Source: Silene conica
Taxonomy: Eukaryota; Streptophyta; Magnoliopsida; Caryophyllales; Caryophyllaceae
DNA length: 64,000 nucleotides
NCBI GenBank assembly: GCA_029255685.2
Contig: CM055312.2
Coordinates: 27,870,203-27,934,202 of the forward strand
Direction of reading: 5' to 3'
The position numbers and the translations under genes are program-made. The notes below the pieces were generated by a model that was not told where the DNA came from, did not search any database, and was given only the letters and a program-made list of their open reading frames with translations. Positions within the stretch are counted from its first letter, which is position 1. Each line of letters starts with the position of its first letter. Of this stretch, positions 35,835 through 48,887 are shown in pieces.

Positions 35835-36935
35835 CTAATACAACTCAGGAACACGCTTGATTCCCATGGAAACAACCTGCCCTTCATGCTTATCATATTT
35901 CAAAGGCTTAGTAAGAGGGTCCGCGATGTTGTCATCCGAAGCAATCTTCTCTATCGCTATCTCATTTTGCTCCACGTAATCTCGGATCATGTGAGTTTTC
36001 CGAAGTACATGTCTAGATTTATTGCTAAACTTAGGCTCATTAGCCTGGAAGATGGCACCTCTATTGTCGCAAAAGATGGTGATTGGGTCATTCGAACTAG
36101 GAACTACAGTTAGTCCTTGCAAGAACTGACGCATCCATATAGCTTCCTTTACAGCTTTCGAAGCGACATAGTACTCGGACTCAGTTGTAGAATCTGCTAT
36201 AACACTTTATTTGGAACTTTTCCAACTGACCGTAGAACCATTAAAAGTAAAGACAAATCCAGATTGAGATTTCGAGTCATCTCGATCTGTTTGGAAACTA
36301 GCATCTGCGTTACCATTTGCACATAGCTTAGTGTCTCATACATAAGTCAATACCCAATCCTTAGTCCTTCGTAAGTACTTAAGGATGTTCTTAACAGCCA
36401 TCCAGTGTGACTCACCTGGGTTGCCTTGGTACCGACTAGTCATACTCAATGCATATGTCACGTCTGGACGTGTGCACATCATGGCATACATGATGGATCT
36501 TACTGCTGATGCATAAGGAACACGACTCATGCGCTCTTTCCCTTTCAGTGTCTTGGGTGCCTGAGTTTTACTCAAATACATCCCTGTGGTCATCGGAAGG
36601 TAACCCTTCTTGGAGTTGGCCATGCTGAACCTATCAAGAATCTTATCTACATAAGACTCCTGACTTAATGATAACATCCGTCGTGATCTATTCCTATAGA
36701 TACGGATCCCCAATATACGTTGTGCCTCACCCAGATCTTTCATCTGGAAATGGTTCTTTAACCATACCTTCACCGAAGATAAGAGAGGAATGTCGTTTCC
36801 AATCAAAAGTATGTCATCAACATACAATATCAAGAAAACAACTTTGCTCCCACTCGAATTTATATATAAGCATGGTTCCTCGACAAATCGTATGAAACCA
36901 TTTTTTTTATCACTTGGTCGAAGCGATGATTTCAA
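35835..36935 (-). pseudogene. D reverse transcriptase C-terminal half and RNase H
   Basis: The stretch 36935-36336 carries the RT catalytic box LYVDDILLIGND (intact YVDD) and then the connection region with VPYASAVRSIMYAMMCTRPD. A stop near 36336 interrupts the text. 36134-35835 carries the end of RNase H (ITIFCDNRGAIFQANE, then SDDNIADPLTKPL). Between them are frame breaks, so no active enzyme could be made. Confidence 0.85.
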
Positions 36936-37801
36936 CTGCGTAATGCTTGCTCAAGTCCATAAATGGAATGCTTAAGTTTGCATACTTTCTTAGGATTCTT
37001 GGGATCAGTGAAACCCTCGAGTTTTACCATGTACAAGTCCTCTTCTAAATAACCGTTTAAGAAGGCGGTTTTCACGCTCATTTGCCATATTTCATAGTCA
37101 TGATACGCGGCAATCGCTAAGATTATCCGGATAAAGCGAAGCAAAACTACGGGTGCAAAGATTTCATCATAATGCAACCCTTGCACTTGAGTGTAACCTT
37201 TTGCCACTAGTCGTGCCTTATAGGTGTCTGGTTGTCCTTCCACAGAATGCTTTCTCTTATAAAGCCATTTGCACTGAAGAGGTCGTACATGATCAGGCAA
37301 ATCAACCAAATCTCACACGTGATTCTCATACATGGAGTCTATCTCGGATTGCATGGCTTCTAGCCATAGCTTAGAGTCAGAACAGGTCATGGCTCTTTTA
37401 TAGGTAGCGGGTTCATTACTCTCTAGGAGTAATATGTCATTTCCATTTCTCTCCTCGACCATACCAATGTATCTGTCAGGAGGGATAGACATTCTTCCCG
37501 ACCTTCTAGGTTCCTGAGGAATAATAACTGTAGCACTTGTAGAAGGAATGTCTTCCTCCATTGGTTGCTCGATTCTTGGTTCTTGAATCTCCGACAAATC
37601 GAAGGTTTGACTACTTGGTTTGTTCTCAAGAAACTCTTTCTCTAAGAATTTCACACTAGCCGCAACAAAAACTCGTTGTTCGATAGGCGAATAGAAGTAG
37701 TGAACAAACTTTCCTTTCGGATACCAATAAAGTATGTCTTGACCGATCGCGGGCCAAGCTTGTCCTCGTGTCTTCAATAGACATAAGCCTCGCAACCTCA
37801 A
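36932..37801 (-). pseudogene. D integrase C terminus and reverse transcriptase N-terminal half
   Basis: 37801-37313 begins out of frame, then reads FYSPIEQRVFVAASVKFLEK and a linker with PQEPRRSGR, as in the end of copia integrase. 37309-36932 continues with LQCKWLYKRKHSVEG, KARLVAKGYTQVQG and DYEIWQMSVKTAFLNGYLEE of the RT. In the polyprotein frame a TGA stands at 37774-37776, at the same codon where E has TAG. Confidence 0.85.
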
Positions 37802-38521
37802 ACCCGAAAAAAGGACAAGTTAGGGACCTTTCCCTTCCATAGCTCGTATGGGGTCTTGTCAGCAGCTTTAGTCGAACTTCGGTTTAGTATAAGCGCAGCT
37901 GACATAAGAGCATGCCCCATAATGAATCAGACATTACTGTGTGACTCATCATGGATCAAACCATATCAAGTAAGGTTCGATTTCTTTGTCCGGACACACC
38001 ATTTAATTAAGGTGTTCCAGGTGGAGTTAACTGTGATACTATACCACGGTTTTTATGGTGTTGATCAAACTCATTTGAAAGATATTTGCCTCCACGATCA
38101 GATCGAAGTGCCTTTATCTTTCTTTCCAATTGGTTCTCACCCTTGTTCTGGAATTCCTTGAACTTTTCAAAGGATTCACTTTTATGCTTCATTAAGTAGA
38201 CATACCCGTATCTACTCAAATCGTCCGTGAAAGTGATAAAATATCTATAGCCATCTCTTGTGGTGATGGACAAGGCCCAGACACATCAGTATGTATGAGT
38301 CCTAACAGGTCTGCAGCTCGCATTCCAACACCTTTGAAGGAAATTCGAATCATCTTGCCGATTAGACATGATTCACACGTGCCAAATGATTCGTAATCAA
38401 ATGGGGAGATAGTCCCATTCTTGATGAGCTTTTTTACACGTTTTTCATTAATGTGTCCCATACGGCAGTGCCGTTGATAGATTTGATATTTGTCACCAAC
38501 CTTAGCTTTCTTATTATTCAC
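37802..38521 (-). pseudogene. D integrase
   Basis: 38521-38216 has HCRMGHINEKRVKKLI, TCESCLIGKMIR and GLIHTDVSGPC (zinc-binding HHCC and the first catalytic Asp). 38273-38007 has YFITFTDDLSRYGYVYLMKH and LRSDRGGKYLS (second Asp; the Glu usual after GG is Lys here). Frameshifts separate the pieces. Confidence 0.85.
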
Positions 38522-38703
38522 ATGTAATATTTATGTGGTTTGGTCTAATATATATAGCATTCATGGAAACAACTTTACCATAAATCATTCCATTTCACGA
38601 GAAATACATCTATTGTCTTTAATACAGAATGAAAAACAGTCTTTATGAAGTACGGATACAAATATAATGTTCTTAGACAAACAGGGTACATAGTAACAAT
38701 TAT

Positions 38704-38931
38704 TTAAATACAATTAAACTCACTGGGGAGTTTGATTACATATGTCCCTATCGAGACTGCGACAACTCTTGCTCCATTCACGACTCGCAGGTCCACATCC
38801 CCTTTAACGAGAGGTCTGATGTTTCTTAGTCCCTGCAAACGATTACACAGATGAGAACCACAACCTGTATCAAATATCCAAGTACCAAAACTTGCATGGT
38901 TAATCTCAATCATATGAATAGAAGATGACAT
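38704..38931 (-). pseudogene. D protease
   Basis: TWIFDTGCGSHLCNRLQGL contains the aspartic protease DTG motif. Homologous to about residues 313-388 of the E polyprotein. The frame ends after the segment TYVIKLPSEF. Confidence 0.85.
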
Positions 38932-38991
38932 ACTGACAGGAGTGACACGACCTACTTTGATGTCAACATGATACGTAGGGCAGTTTCTCCT

Positions 38992-39861
38992 CTAATGCCC
39001 AATCTTGTGGCAATGATGGCATTCTACCTCACTGCCCTTGGTCTTTGTCTTACCTTGTGAGCTACTAGTCTCACCAGGTCCACTCTTAGTCATTGGCCTC
39101 TTGGTCCTTTTAAATTTAGGTTTCCCTACATTTAGGTCACCGTGAGCTTTGCCCTTGCCCTTGCCCCTGTCTGCAATCATGAGAACATCCTACTTCATAC
39201 CCCCACTCATATTCATATCCTTCTCGTTCTGTACGAGAAGTGAGTGGAGCTCATGATGACTTTTCCTCATGTCATTCATGTAGTAGTTTGCCCTAAATAG
39301 GGCGAACCCCTTATGTAGTGAATAAAGGATGCGGTCAATCACTATACTTATATTGATCTTGTAGTCAAGTGCCTCCAGTTTTTCAACATCCTCAATCATA
39401 TTGAGAATGTGAGGGCTAACAGCTTGGCCCCTCTAGAGTTTCGCATCAAAGAAGCGACATGTATGCTCATACGTTACGATTCTCGGTGCCTTTGAGAACT
39501 CGTCCGTAAGGGTGGTGAAAATCTTGTTCGCACCCTGGGCTATGAAGCGTCTTTGCAAATTAGTTTCCATTGCAAATATGAGAACGTTCTTTAACGCACC
39601 CGCTTCCATCACGAAATCACTATACGCGAGTGGCTCGTTAGCTCGTGCATTGGGACCTGGGTTTGGCGGTATAGGCTCAGTCAAGTAATTGACCTCACCG
39701 TCAGCTATGGCAGCATTCCGTACTGTTGCCTCCCAGTCCGCAAAGTTGGACCCATCATTTTTCAATCGTGTGGGCGGATTCATGTGGTCCATGAAGGATT
39801 TGAGCCAAGACTCGCGCCCGAGTGTGGCACTTGACATTGGGACATCGTTATGGTCAGCCAT
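38992..39861 (-). pseudogene. D gag, three nonsense codons
   Basis: Starts MADHNDVPMSSATLGRESWL at 39861 and is colinear with the E gag. In-frame stops at 39433-39435 and 39190-39192 replace Gln codons of E (CAG to TAG). One at 38992-38994 replaces the Trp of the CCHC knuckle (TGG to TAG), directly after ECHHCHKIGH. Reading continues in the same frame after each. Confidence 0.88.
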
Positions 39862-41745
39862 TTTGTTACAAGCAGTTTATTAAAAAAGTATTCTACATTG
39901 CAAAAAGAAAAAAATATAATGACCATAATCATCGAAATGAATGAGTCTAATGCAAAACAATTTTATGCGAAGACTTAAGCATTTATACAATCGACCTCCC
40001 TCAAGGATTATATAAATGATCCCAAGACTCAATTATCTTTAAATTGATAAGCCAACCATTTGGCTAATTCTACCTTTAGAATTCTTGGTCGATAAATTTC
40101 TGTAAATTCTATCTCTAGTCCATCATAATCACGAGAAACTCTTCGGACTAAAATGTTGAGTTCAAATTGGTCAACACGTGCTACTTACCCAACGTAAAAG
40201 GGGTCATATGGAGAGTAAGGTCTTATATGCCAACCGATGAAGAAGGGATTCGTAGCAGTTTGACCTACAAAGACTAGTCTCAATTTTGCTTTAGAGGAAG
40301 ATCTCTTCAACTTAATTTTAATTCATTTTAAGTGAACGAATATCTAGCATGCAAAGTGAATAAATCGAGGTGATGGCTTATAATTATGACATCTTTATGT
40401 CTATGAAAACTAACATGCATACTATATGAGTTAATTTTCATACAATTTTAGGTGGTTTGGTTAGGCGGAAACATGATGCAATGTCTAAACATGTCATGTC
40501 ATGAAACATGAGCGGAATAAAAACGAATAACAACTAGAAAAAAAACCCTACTGTGACCTATCTACCAAAATAAAAACAAAGTACAACTTTGGAATCCAGT
40601 CATAATTGGACCCGATAAGCTTGTCTCGATGTTCCATCTTGGTCCATGAAGCGGGAGTGAGCATCCATGATCTCCGTCTTTGTCTTCTCATGAGGTCTTT
40701 GAAAATAGAAAATAAATCTATTTACATTCTAATTTTCTAACATTATAATAAAGAAAACAAAAATAGAGATACGAGATCTCATAAATACATCACGATCATG
40801 TTTCCTTCATTGCGAAAACATAATCAACTAAGGCCACACTAAGTAATTACAAATTACAACCCATTGCAAAATACGTAAAATATTCATTCATCGAAATATG
40901 CATCATAAACAAAATATCAACTTATAAACAAAACATTCTCGACATAATTCCATAATTATGTTGTAAACTTTATCCAAACCACATTTAATATGATCAAATT
41001 ATGTGACAATTCCTTAATACTCACAAAATTCAAATCATACATAATCTATATTCAATCCAAATTATCATATAATATGAATTAATTCAACATTATTTTAAAC
41101 CGTTTTAAAATAAATAGGCATCAATTAATATGGTGAACTATTTTACAATATTAACATGTTATTATCATAACTTATGGCAAAAAAAATTAAATTAAAAAAC
41201 AAAACAGGCCTTAGGCCGTGACATCAAAAAACAAAAAATTTTTTTATTGTAACAATTCGGTCAACATAAGGAAAAATTAAACATATTTAATTTTAACTTT
41301 ATACATTCATGGCAAAAAAATATGTTCCATATTTAATCTTTATTAAATAATAATTCAGAACCAGAATCACAATTTAACATTTAAAGTGTAAATCTAAATT
41401 AAAATTAAATCGATTATCTTAATATCCGACTTAACATAATTATTTTGAATTACATCAGATATAATCTATATTAATTCAACATGAACAATATCCATTTTCA
41501 TTTTAATTTAATCCTAAATAAATTAAAACACTAAACATTTTATCATTTTAGTCATCTTAACATATTAACATAACAACAAAAATAATAAAAATGGAAAAAT
41601 TGCCACAAATTAAAAAACAGCCCGGAAAAAATAACAGGCCGCATCAAAAAGAATTCTGGCTAAGAAAACAAAAATCTTATCAGATTCATGCCGTAATATC
41701 AACATATATGTAAAAATCATATTACAAAAATTTCGTGGCCTACGC
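39862..41745 (-). other. D leader, non-coding
   Basis: AT-rich stretch from PBS to gag ATG. Patches near 39990-40250 and 40590-40700 match the E leader (for example GTGAGCATCC and TCCATCTTGGTCCA). At the place where E has palindromic array v (about 1.35 kb before the ATG), D has only AGGCCTTAGGCCG (41211-41223). Confidence 0.7.
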
Positions 41746-41757
41746 TCTGATACCACT
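41746..41757 (-). other. Primer-binding site of D
   Basis: On the minus strand TGGTATCAGAGC lies two to three bases after the 5' LTR end. Confidence 0.9.
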
Positions 41758-42103
41758 TGTAGGAAATATCGATATATTTCGACATAATTATTAGGATTAT
41801 AACGAAACTTTATAACATGATAATATCGTCTCATATGCAATATGTAAATAAATAACATGATTATGAATTAACCTTTGGTCCTTGATTGTTGAGGCCTAAT
41901 TAAGAACAAATATCGAATTCGATATTATCCTATTGGTTGCACCCAAAATATGTAGAGATTATGCCAAATACTTGTTGCTAGATCAAGAATTTATATATTA
42001 CTTATAATATATAAATTAGTATGTAATAATAATAAGAAAAATTCTGAAATTTTCTTTTCTTTCTCCTTGAATAACCCACGGCCAAGAAGTAACAAAATGA
42101 TAG

Positions 42104-42145
<42 letters not shown>

Positions 42146-42709
42146 GGTCGGGATCCGGTGAGAACCACCCTTATAATGAGAACCATGAGAACCCTCACTA
42201 AATCTCCACCATATCTCGCTTCGAATGTTTCGTTGGATCATTTGCCATTAATTTAGCTTATTCAAATACACACTTTAGTATCAATAAACAAAAAAAATTG
42301 ATTTAATTAACAAAATATATACTTAGTGTACGAAAATAAAATTAGGCGTACTAAAATGGCTATAAATGCATCACGAAAACAACCACTACGTGCATGAAAT
42401 TTTTTACATGCATGAAAATTATTACTAGGTGCATGAAATAAGAGGCTGCACGTGCATTAAAACGAGTTCTAGGTGCATGAAAAATGATAGATGCGTAAAA
42501 ATCGGTAGTAGGTGCATGAAAATTAATAAAACGTATCGCACCTTGATTTCCGTCACTAGTATATATTTTCTAGGCCAAGAAATATGTTCTCTAGCCTTAA
42601 AATTCCATGACGAATCCAAATATGTCATTAATTTTTTTAAAAAAAGTTTGTAAGAAAGAGTTCTCACCGGTTCTCATTGTAAGGTGGTTCTCACCGGATA
42701 CCAACCCTA
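41758..42709 (-). repeat. 5' LTR of D, truncated
   Basis: Colinear with the 3' LTR (ends TGTAGGAAATATCG, then GGATTATAACGAAAC, CCTTGATTGTTGAGGCCTAA). It keeps the empty Helitron site and a Micron-like copy. Homology to the 3' LTR stops at the TATATA after that copy. Confidence 0.8.
42145..42707. mobile_element. Micron-like MITE embedded in (TA)n, copy 2
   Basis: 563 bp. Left end GGGTCGGGATCCGGTGAG; right end TCACCGGATACCAACCC is its better-preserved inverse. (TA)n precedes it and TATATA follows. The interior is nearly identical to copy 1, as expected if the insertion predates the duplication of the LTR. Confidence 0.85.
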
Positions 42710-42789
42710 TATATGAGTGAGTACACCCCTCTTAAATGAGTCTTGCGTCCAAAAAAATGTAACACAGGGAATGGCTATTTGTAACACAG

Positions 42790-43010
42790 TATCGCATAAG
42801 TTGTAACACCTCATATTTGTGTTATAAAAAAAGTTTTTAATGTTACAATCTATATGTTTTACTGCTATAATTAACATGTAACATAGATGAACATGTTTTG
42901 TAACACTATGCATAAGGTGTAACACCTCATATTTGTGTTATAATCAAAGTTTTTAATGTTACAATCTATATGTCTTAATGTTATAATTAACATGTAACAT
43001 AGATATGTTG
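42790..43010 (+). repeat. Two tandem units of about 116 bp
   Basis: GCATAAG, TGTAACACCTCATATTTGTG and AATGTTACAATCTATATG recur at a 116-bp step (42802 and 42918). Unknown repeat, rich in TGTAACA. Confidence 0.85.
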
Positions 43011-43589
43011 CTTTTTACAGTCCAACAAAAGAAAGCGCAGTGACATGGATTATGTTTAGACGTGATCATGTTAGATAGAAGGGCAGATTGCTCATCTTTA
43101 ACTCGAGGTATGTAAATCCTTTTCTTATTGTCCTTTGAACGTCCAGTGCTTGTAAGACTTCCTTAGTGCTTCCCGTTTCCAAATTCCAATTTAAATCCAT
43201 CAATCGTTAAGCTAAAATTGATTCGAGGATAATTCAATCCGGCTCAAATCAGTATAGAAAGTTGAAAAGGTATATTTATGTGCACAGTGAGCAGGCCCAG
43301 GAAAAAAATGTTTTCGAGCGTAAAATTGGACAAACTGTACATAATTTTCTCTATTCCGGTGTCCATAACCCGGGTGATGAGCCTCATTTTAGTCATGATT
43401 TTCTTTGTCTTTTCTTCATTTTTGGTCCCGTTTCAACCTCGTTTTGCGTGCCATTGCTCGATTTCATGTCCATTACCTCGACTATGCCTATTTGGTTCCC
43501 ATTTTGTAGGTATTGAGGCGGTAACGAAGAAACGGGAGCAAACAAGACGGAATTGTTGCAAAATATGAAGAATTGTAGAAGATTAGGCT

Positions 43590-44025
43590 CCAGGCCCTCT
43601 CAGCCGGTCCCAGACCGGCAGCCGATTGGCCGGCTGGGAGGCTTGACCTTGATTTCGCAAAGAAATCAACAAAAAATTCAAACCCTTGCTTCAGGATCCT
43701 TAGCCGGTTGCCAACCGGCGGCCGGTTGGCCGGCTGGGATGCAATCCATACTTAGCCAATTTTCGAGAACTTAAGAATTCAAGTTTTGGGCAGATTATGA
43801 AGAAATGAATTTTAGCCGGTAGGCCGGCTAGTGGTACCTGTGTGTGTTGAGAAAAGAAGAAAAATTTAGAAACTTGAAACATGTCCCCTAGCCGGGGACC
43901 AACCGGCAGCCGGCCGGCCGGCTCGTAGGCTCTTTGCAAGTGCAGAAAAAGAATCAAAGTTCAGAAGTCTACATTTTGACTCTTAGCCGGTTCCTGACCG
44001 GCAGCCGCTTGAGCAGCTGAGAGTC
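43590..44025. repeat. Palindromic motif array iv, AGCCGGT / GGCCGGCT hairpin units
   Basis: Five units (about 43592, 43698, 43813, 43890, 43983). Typical unit: TAGCCGGT, a short spacer, ACCGGCRGCCGG, then a GGCCGGCT or AGCAGCTGAGAG end. Same design as array iii in a different LTR type. Confidence 0.9.
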
Positions 44026-44046
44026 ATTTCTCAGAAATTCGCTCTC

Positions 44047-44055
44047 TATATAAAC
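44047..44055 (+). promoter_or_regulatory. TATA box downstream of array iv
   Basis: TATATAAAC after a CTCTC run; likely LTR promoter. The array ends about 20 bp before it. Confidence 0.5.
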
Positions 44056-44518
44056 TCGCACTTGTGTCATTTATTTTTACGCAATTTTATTTCCTTTTCT
44101 AGGGTTTTACTTTTCCATTGAGATACTCTTAGCTTCGAAAACTCACATAAAAATCTTAATCTTTCCTTAGTTCTTCATCTAATCTTGTAGTTAATCTTAA
44201 TCTTTCCTTCGTTAATCCTTAGTAGTTCTCCTTAGTATTTTTTCAAGAGGATTTTGGTTGTAACTTGAAGGGTTTGAGAAGATCCTTCCTTTGTAATCAA
44301 AGTTCTTGCCTTTATGCAATTAGCTGGTATAATCTTCTTCTTCTTCTTTACTTAGTTATTACATTAACTTTAAGTTTTCTTTATTCAATTTTTTACCTTC
44401 GTTCATTTCAACATGTTTAGCACTATTTCTTCAATTGTTTACATGTTCTCTTTAGTCATGTGTGAGTAGACTTATACCTAGGGTTAGGGGAAACTTGGGT
44501 GTTGTTAGATGATAAGAT

Positions 44519-45003
44519 TGTGGGGAATAAAGCATGTATTCGCCCTAAACTTGAAGGATTATAACGAAACATACAATTGTGATTATTGTCATAAGTTAAT
44601 AAAAAACATGAAAAGGAATACAACCTTGGGTCCTTGCTTGAATAGGCCTAAGAACAGGAATTAAAGTAAATTCCCTCATATAACTTGCACCCAAGACTTG
44701 ATTGAGATGATGCCGCGTGTGCTAGAAATACTCTCCAATTGCCTTGCAATATGGGGAGAGCTTTTGTGAGTTTTGATGTGAGATCTGAGTTTTGGGAAAA
44801 GAATGTTCACAAAACCCTAATTCTTGAGATTATAAATTAACCAGTCTGACAAAGGAGAAGGACTCTCCTTATGTAGTACCTAGGTCGGCCGAATAGGTAT
44901 TGGGTAAGGGTGGGCTTTTTCCACTCTTACCTTATTCCTTTGCGTGATTCGACCCGTTTTGCTAAATATTATTCGCGGGATTTTAATTATAAATCGCACA
45001 CAT
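44519..45003 (-). repeat. E 3' LTR, distal part
   Basis: TGTGGGGAATAAAGCATG at 44519 is the LTR end. GGATTATAACGAAAC and a TTGGGTCCTTGCTTGAATAG zone match the D LTR. Cut at 45003 by the solo LTR. Confidence 0.8.
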
Positions 45004-46390
45004 TGTAACACCCCCATTTATTTAAGAGTCTTTAGCAAGACATTCTCAAATAAATAGAGCTGTTATCATCTCGGAATGTCCGAGGTGGTGAATAACAAAG
45101 TAAAACAAACCAAAGTACTTTATATAAAAACGGATAAAATTTAAACTTTGTTATTACAGTTACTACATAACGGAAAAGAAATACAACTGATGACTCCTCT
45201 AGATGTGATATAATTCTAAGTCGGTCCAAAGTATGCATCTCACATTCCTGCCCCAGCTCCTAGCTCATCTGTCTCTGACCTGTAGAATCTACTCCCCATT
45301 CCGGATCATCGTAGGTGTACACGAATACACTGTCAACCTCGCGGTTGAGTAGGGTAACACAATAATTATAATGCAACAGTTAAATGATATGCAAATGCCA
45401 TGATATGCTCGAGCTCAATCTCAATCTCAATCTCATACCCTTGCACCAAGCCATACCGAACCTCCCGGCAGACTATAATCGGTCGTCACCGAACACCAGC
45501 TCAATAGCTGATAAGACACCAGGCCTGGTCTGCAGAACCACCCTGGGCTTTATAAAAGAACAATATCTGACCATAACTTTCTCAGTAACCAATGCATATG
45601 CTATGCTCATGAATGCCACAATATAATTATTTAATCATGCTATCAAATACTGAAATACTCATGCCATTGACAATAATCCACAATTAATCCAACCACTATC
45701 ATTCTTATAGAATTCATGCTTGCATCCATCAACTACAAGGCAACATCCTTTCATAACACATCACAGAGTAAACATCCATTCATATCACTTCATAAAGTAT
45801 AGTGTCAGTGTATCCTACCTGGATAGCAATGTAATCCAACAACAAGCCAGCAAGTAAAGCGAATTATGCCACCTCAGAATCGTCACCTAACAAATATAAT
45901 ATTCGTAATCACTAACTAATAAAATTCCGCAATTTAAAATATATCAATTATTCAAATTAATCATCCAAATGATATATTACGCATAACAAGACCGTATTAA
46001 ACATTACTACTTCAATTAACTTAAACAACTCGTCCTTATTACTTTCATAACAAATTCCATTAGAATAAACGAATATAGAAAATATACCCGAACTATTGAT
46101 AACCGTCACATTCTTGCGTAATAAAATTTCTTAAATTAATAATAATAATCATACCAACAATAATATTATTATCAATAATAACAATAATAACTTATAAACA
46201 TAATGTCATACTAATAATAAAATATCGTCACAAGTTAAATTAAACAAACTCAATTGATTAAATAACAATTATCAATTAAACAACTAAACCAAATAATTAA
46301 TTAAAATACCAACACTAATAATTTATAATAAGAATTATAATAATAATCATAATAATATTAACAATAATACAACAACAACCACCACAACAA

Positions 46391-46391
46391 C

Positions 46392-46428
<37 letters not shown>
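46391..46428. repeat. (AAT)n microsatellite
   Basis: About 12-13 uninterrupted AAT units inside the solo LTR. Confidence 0.95.
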
Positions 46429-47610
46429 TAAAGATAATGACAATCATGACAAACCCAACAGCTTACTAAAAATAGTAATATACCCACGCCAAAGACGAAA
46501 CAGCAGCCCCTCGAAAATCACGGACAACAGCCCCTACACCCTCTTTTCCCGTCACTACTACCACCAGCCTAGCCTCCTACGACCACCATCACTAGCCCTA
46601 AACTCACCTACGTACTACCAACTACCACCCCCACACCTTGGATACCACCATAGGCCGTCACAACAACCACCACTACGACTGTAAACAGCCTCCACATACA
46701 CGCGGTTCACTCTGTTTTTCATTAACCCGTATGTACACTCCTTACTTCCCTCGCATTTTCACTCACCACTATGCCCCCATACTACCCCTAGCCACCACCG
46801 TGGTCACCACTGACCCACGGTGGTTCTAAGGGTGGTACCCATGTGTTCTCGTTCACCCATGAGACAACACGAAACCAACCCAAAAACTGCTGCTGACGAA
46901 CACGGACTGTAGTTCCCCTGTTTCCCGTCGCCACCGCATAACTGTCAATATGTCAACCTCCGGTCACCAAACACCACCCCACAACCACCACAAAAGACTA
47001 TCAACATCCCCCCACCATAACCCATCAACTCGTACTAAGACACGACCCAAAACTGAACTTGAATTACGAACTAACAAAAAAAAAACGAAACAGAGTTTTG
47101 GTACGGTATTGCTACTGTCGACATTATAGCGGTTTAAAGATGACAAACAAGTTATTCATATTACAAGGATTACCCATAACAAGAAAAATCAGATTCGAAG
47201 GTCCAAAACATACGAGAAACATAGTCTTAAACTTACAGGCGCGCATGGGTGTTTACGAGGATGGCGACGGCTGCGTTACTACTGCTTCCCTTCTCTTCCA
47301 ATCACGGTTGTCACTTTAGATTAGGGTTCTTGTTTAGTTTGGTTTAGGGGAGGCACATGAGGTGATAGAGGAGTAGGGTTTCCAATGTGAATGTCAAAGG
47401 TTACAACTTGTGAATGTCGATGGATAGGTGAATTAGGGTTGTATGTCGTGTAGTGTCTTGATGGGTTAACGGGTTTATGGTTGTGTTACACGGTTCATTG
47501 TTACCACCACCCAAGTCCAAGCCCATCACTAAAAGTCCGTCACGCATCTCTAGGTAATTGACCTCTATTTACCGTCCTCGACTCGTAACTTAAAATAAAC
47601 GAGTATATAT

Positions 47611-48873
47611 TGTTGGGAAATGTGTCCTCAACAATAGTGCGATCACGACAGTGATTAAAATCATTGTCATAAATCTTATGAAAAGAATATGCAAGGGACG
47701 ATCCAATATTGATTTAGTCAACTGACCAACATTAATCGGTAATGATTGGCTGACTAGAGTTTAACATTACTGTCGTATGACGGTGGTGGTCAGTTGATCC
47801 CTTTAGGTCACACCTCTAGGACTGACCCCTTAAACGTGTATTGATTAATTGTATAGGATACAGATTGATCGATATTCTTGAAACCGTATATTGAGAAATT
47901 AGAGGTTGAATCTTAAGGTAAGATTTATATTTGAAATTGAAATGTGTCAATTGTCAAATATTAATCGATATTTTAGAAATGTCGAAATTGGAATGAGATG
48001 GGTTCGTGGTTATAACAAATGTTGTATATCGTATTGACGATTAATATAATAACCATATTTTGAGACGGTAATTATGAATTACTAAATAATTTGTTAAATG
48101 TGATTTAATTAATTTAGAAATAATATTTATTTGATAAATATGTATTTTTAAATTAATACAATTGTTTCATGTCACATAGGATGTTACATATCACACAATT
48201 GTACAAATTACAAATTGTAAAATGAAAGTCCATTTTACATTTATTTGTGGCGTGTGATTATGCATTATATGGACTAGTTTGTTTAAATTAGTGCATGAGA
48301 AAAGCATAATGATTAGAATAGGTTGATGTCTATTAGTAGGCATGCACACCTAGTTGAATTAGTAAGACAAGTAACCAATTTGATCTTATATAACACACAA
48401 TCACACGACACACTACATACTACCCATATAAGATGTGAATTGCTCACATGACATTCATTCCAACCTAAGTTTATTTTTCTAGAGAAAGAAATATAAACAT
48501 TCATATTAATATAATTTCTAGTGTGAGAAATTAATTAAAATCCTCTTAAATATTATTTACATAATATTTCTAGTATACTAATAATAGTATTAGTTTACGG
48601 TTTTAAGTTAACCGATTACGTCTCCTAGCTCGGGTTCGTGTATCGGTGTTTAAGGGTAGAGTCTTGGTGCCTACCCATTGGAGGCAAGCTTACTTGGTTG
48701 CTCTTGGAGGATCGTCCTTAGCACATTTCGGACCGGTTGTAAGAATACGATTCTCATTATTTCCGCATTTTTGTTGCATGCATAAGATCGACTATATTAA
48801 TATGAATTTAATTGTTATATTAGTAAGACTAATGATATGAACTAGCTAGTATGACTACCTCGTATAACCAACA
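47611..48873 (+). repeat. 5' LTR of C
   Basis: 1263 bp; U3 block as in B with TATGACGGTGGTGGTCAG. Confidence 0.93.
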
Positions 48874-48875
48874 AG

Positions 48876-48887
48876 TGGTATCAGAGC
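48876..48887 (+). other. Primer-binding site of C
   Basis: TGGTATCAGAGC two bases after the LTR end. Confidence 0.92.

Larger units (their letters stand above)
43011..44518 (+). repeat. Athila/Tat-like LTR fragment, plus strand
   Basis: Left limit uncertain. Holds palindromic array iv, a TATA box at 44047-44055, a T-rich R/U5-like region and, at about 44458-44482, CATGTGTGAGTAG with CTAGGGTT. The same end motif is seen near 22960 on the minus strand. Element E is inserted at 44518/44519. The ORF at 43262-43568 is not supported. Confidence 0.5.

Noticed and set aside
36117..38161. Plus-strand ORFs over the D pol region
   Set aside because: They are antisense shadows of the minus-strand copia polyprotein.
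48313..48840. Paired ORFs in the C LTRs (also 55435-55962) as conserved genes
   Set aside because: Their identity just reflects the near-identical LTR copies; no family match.
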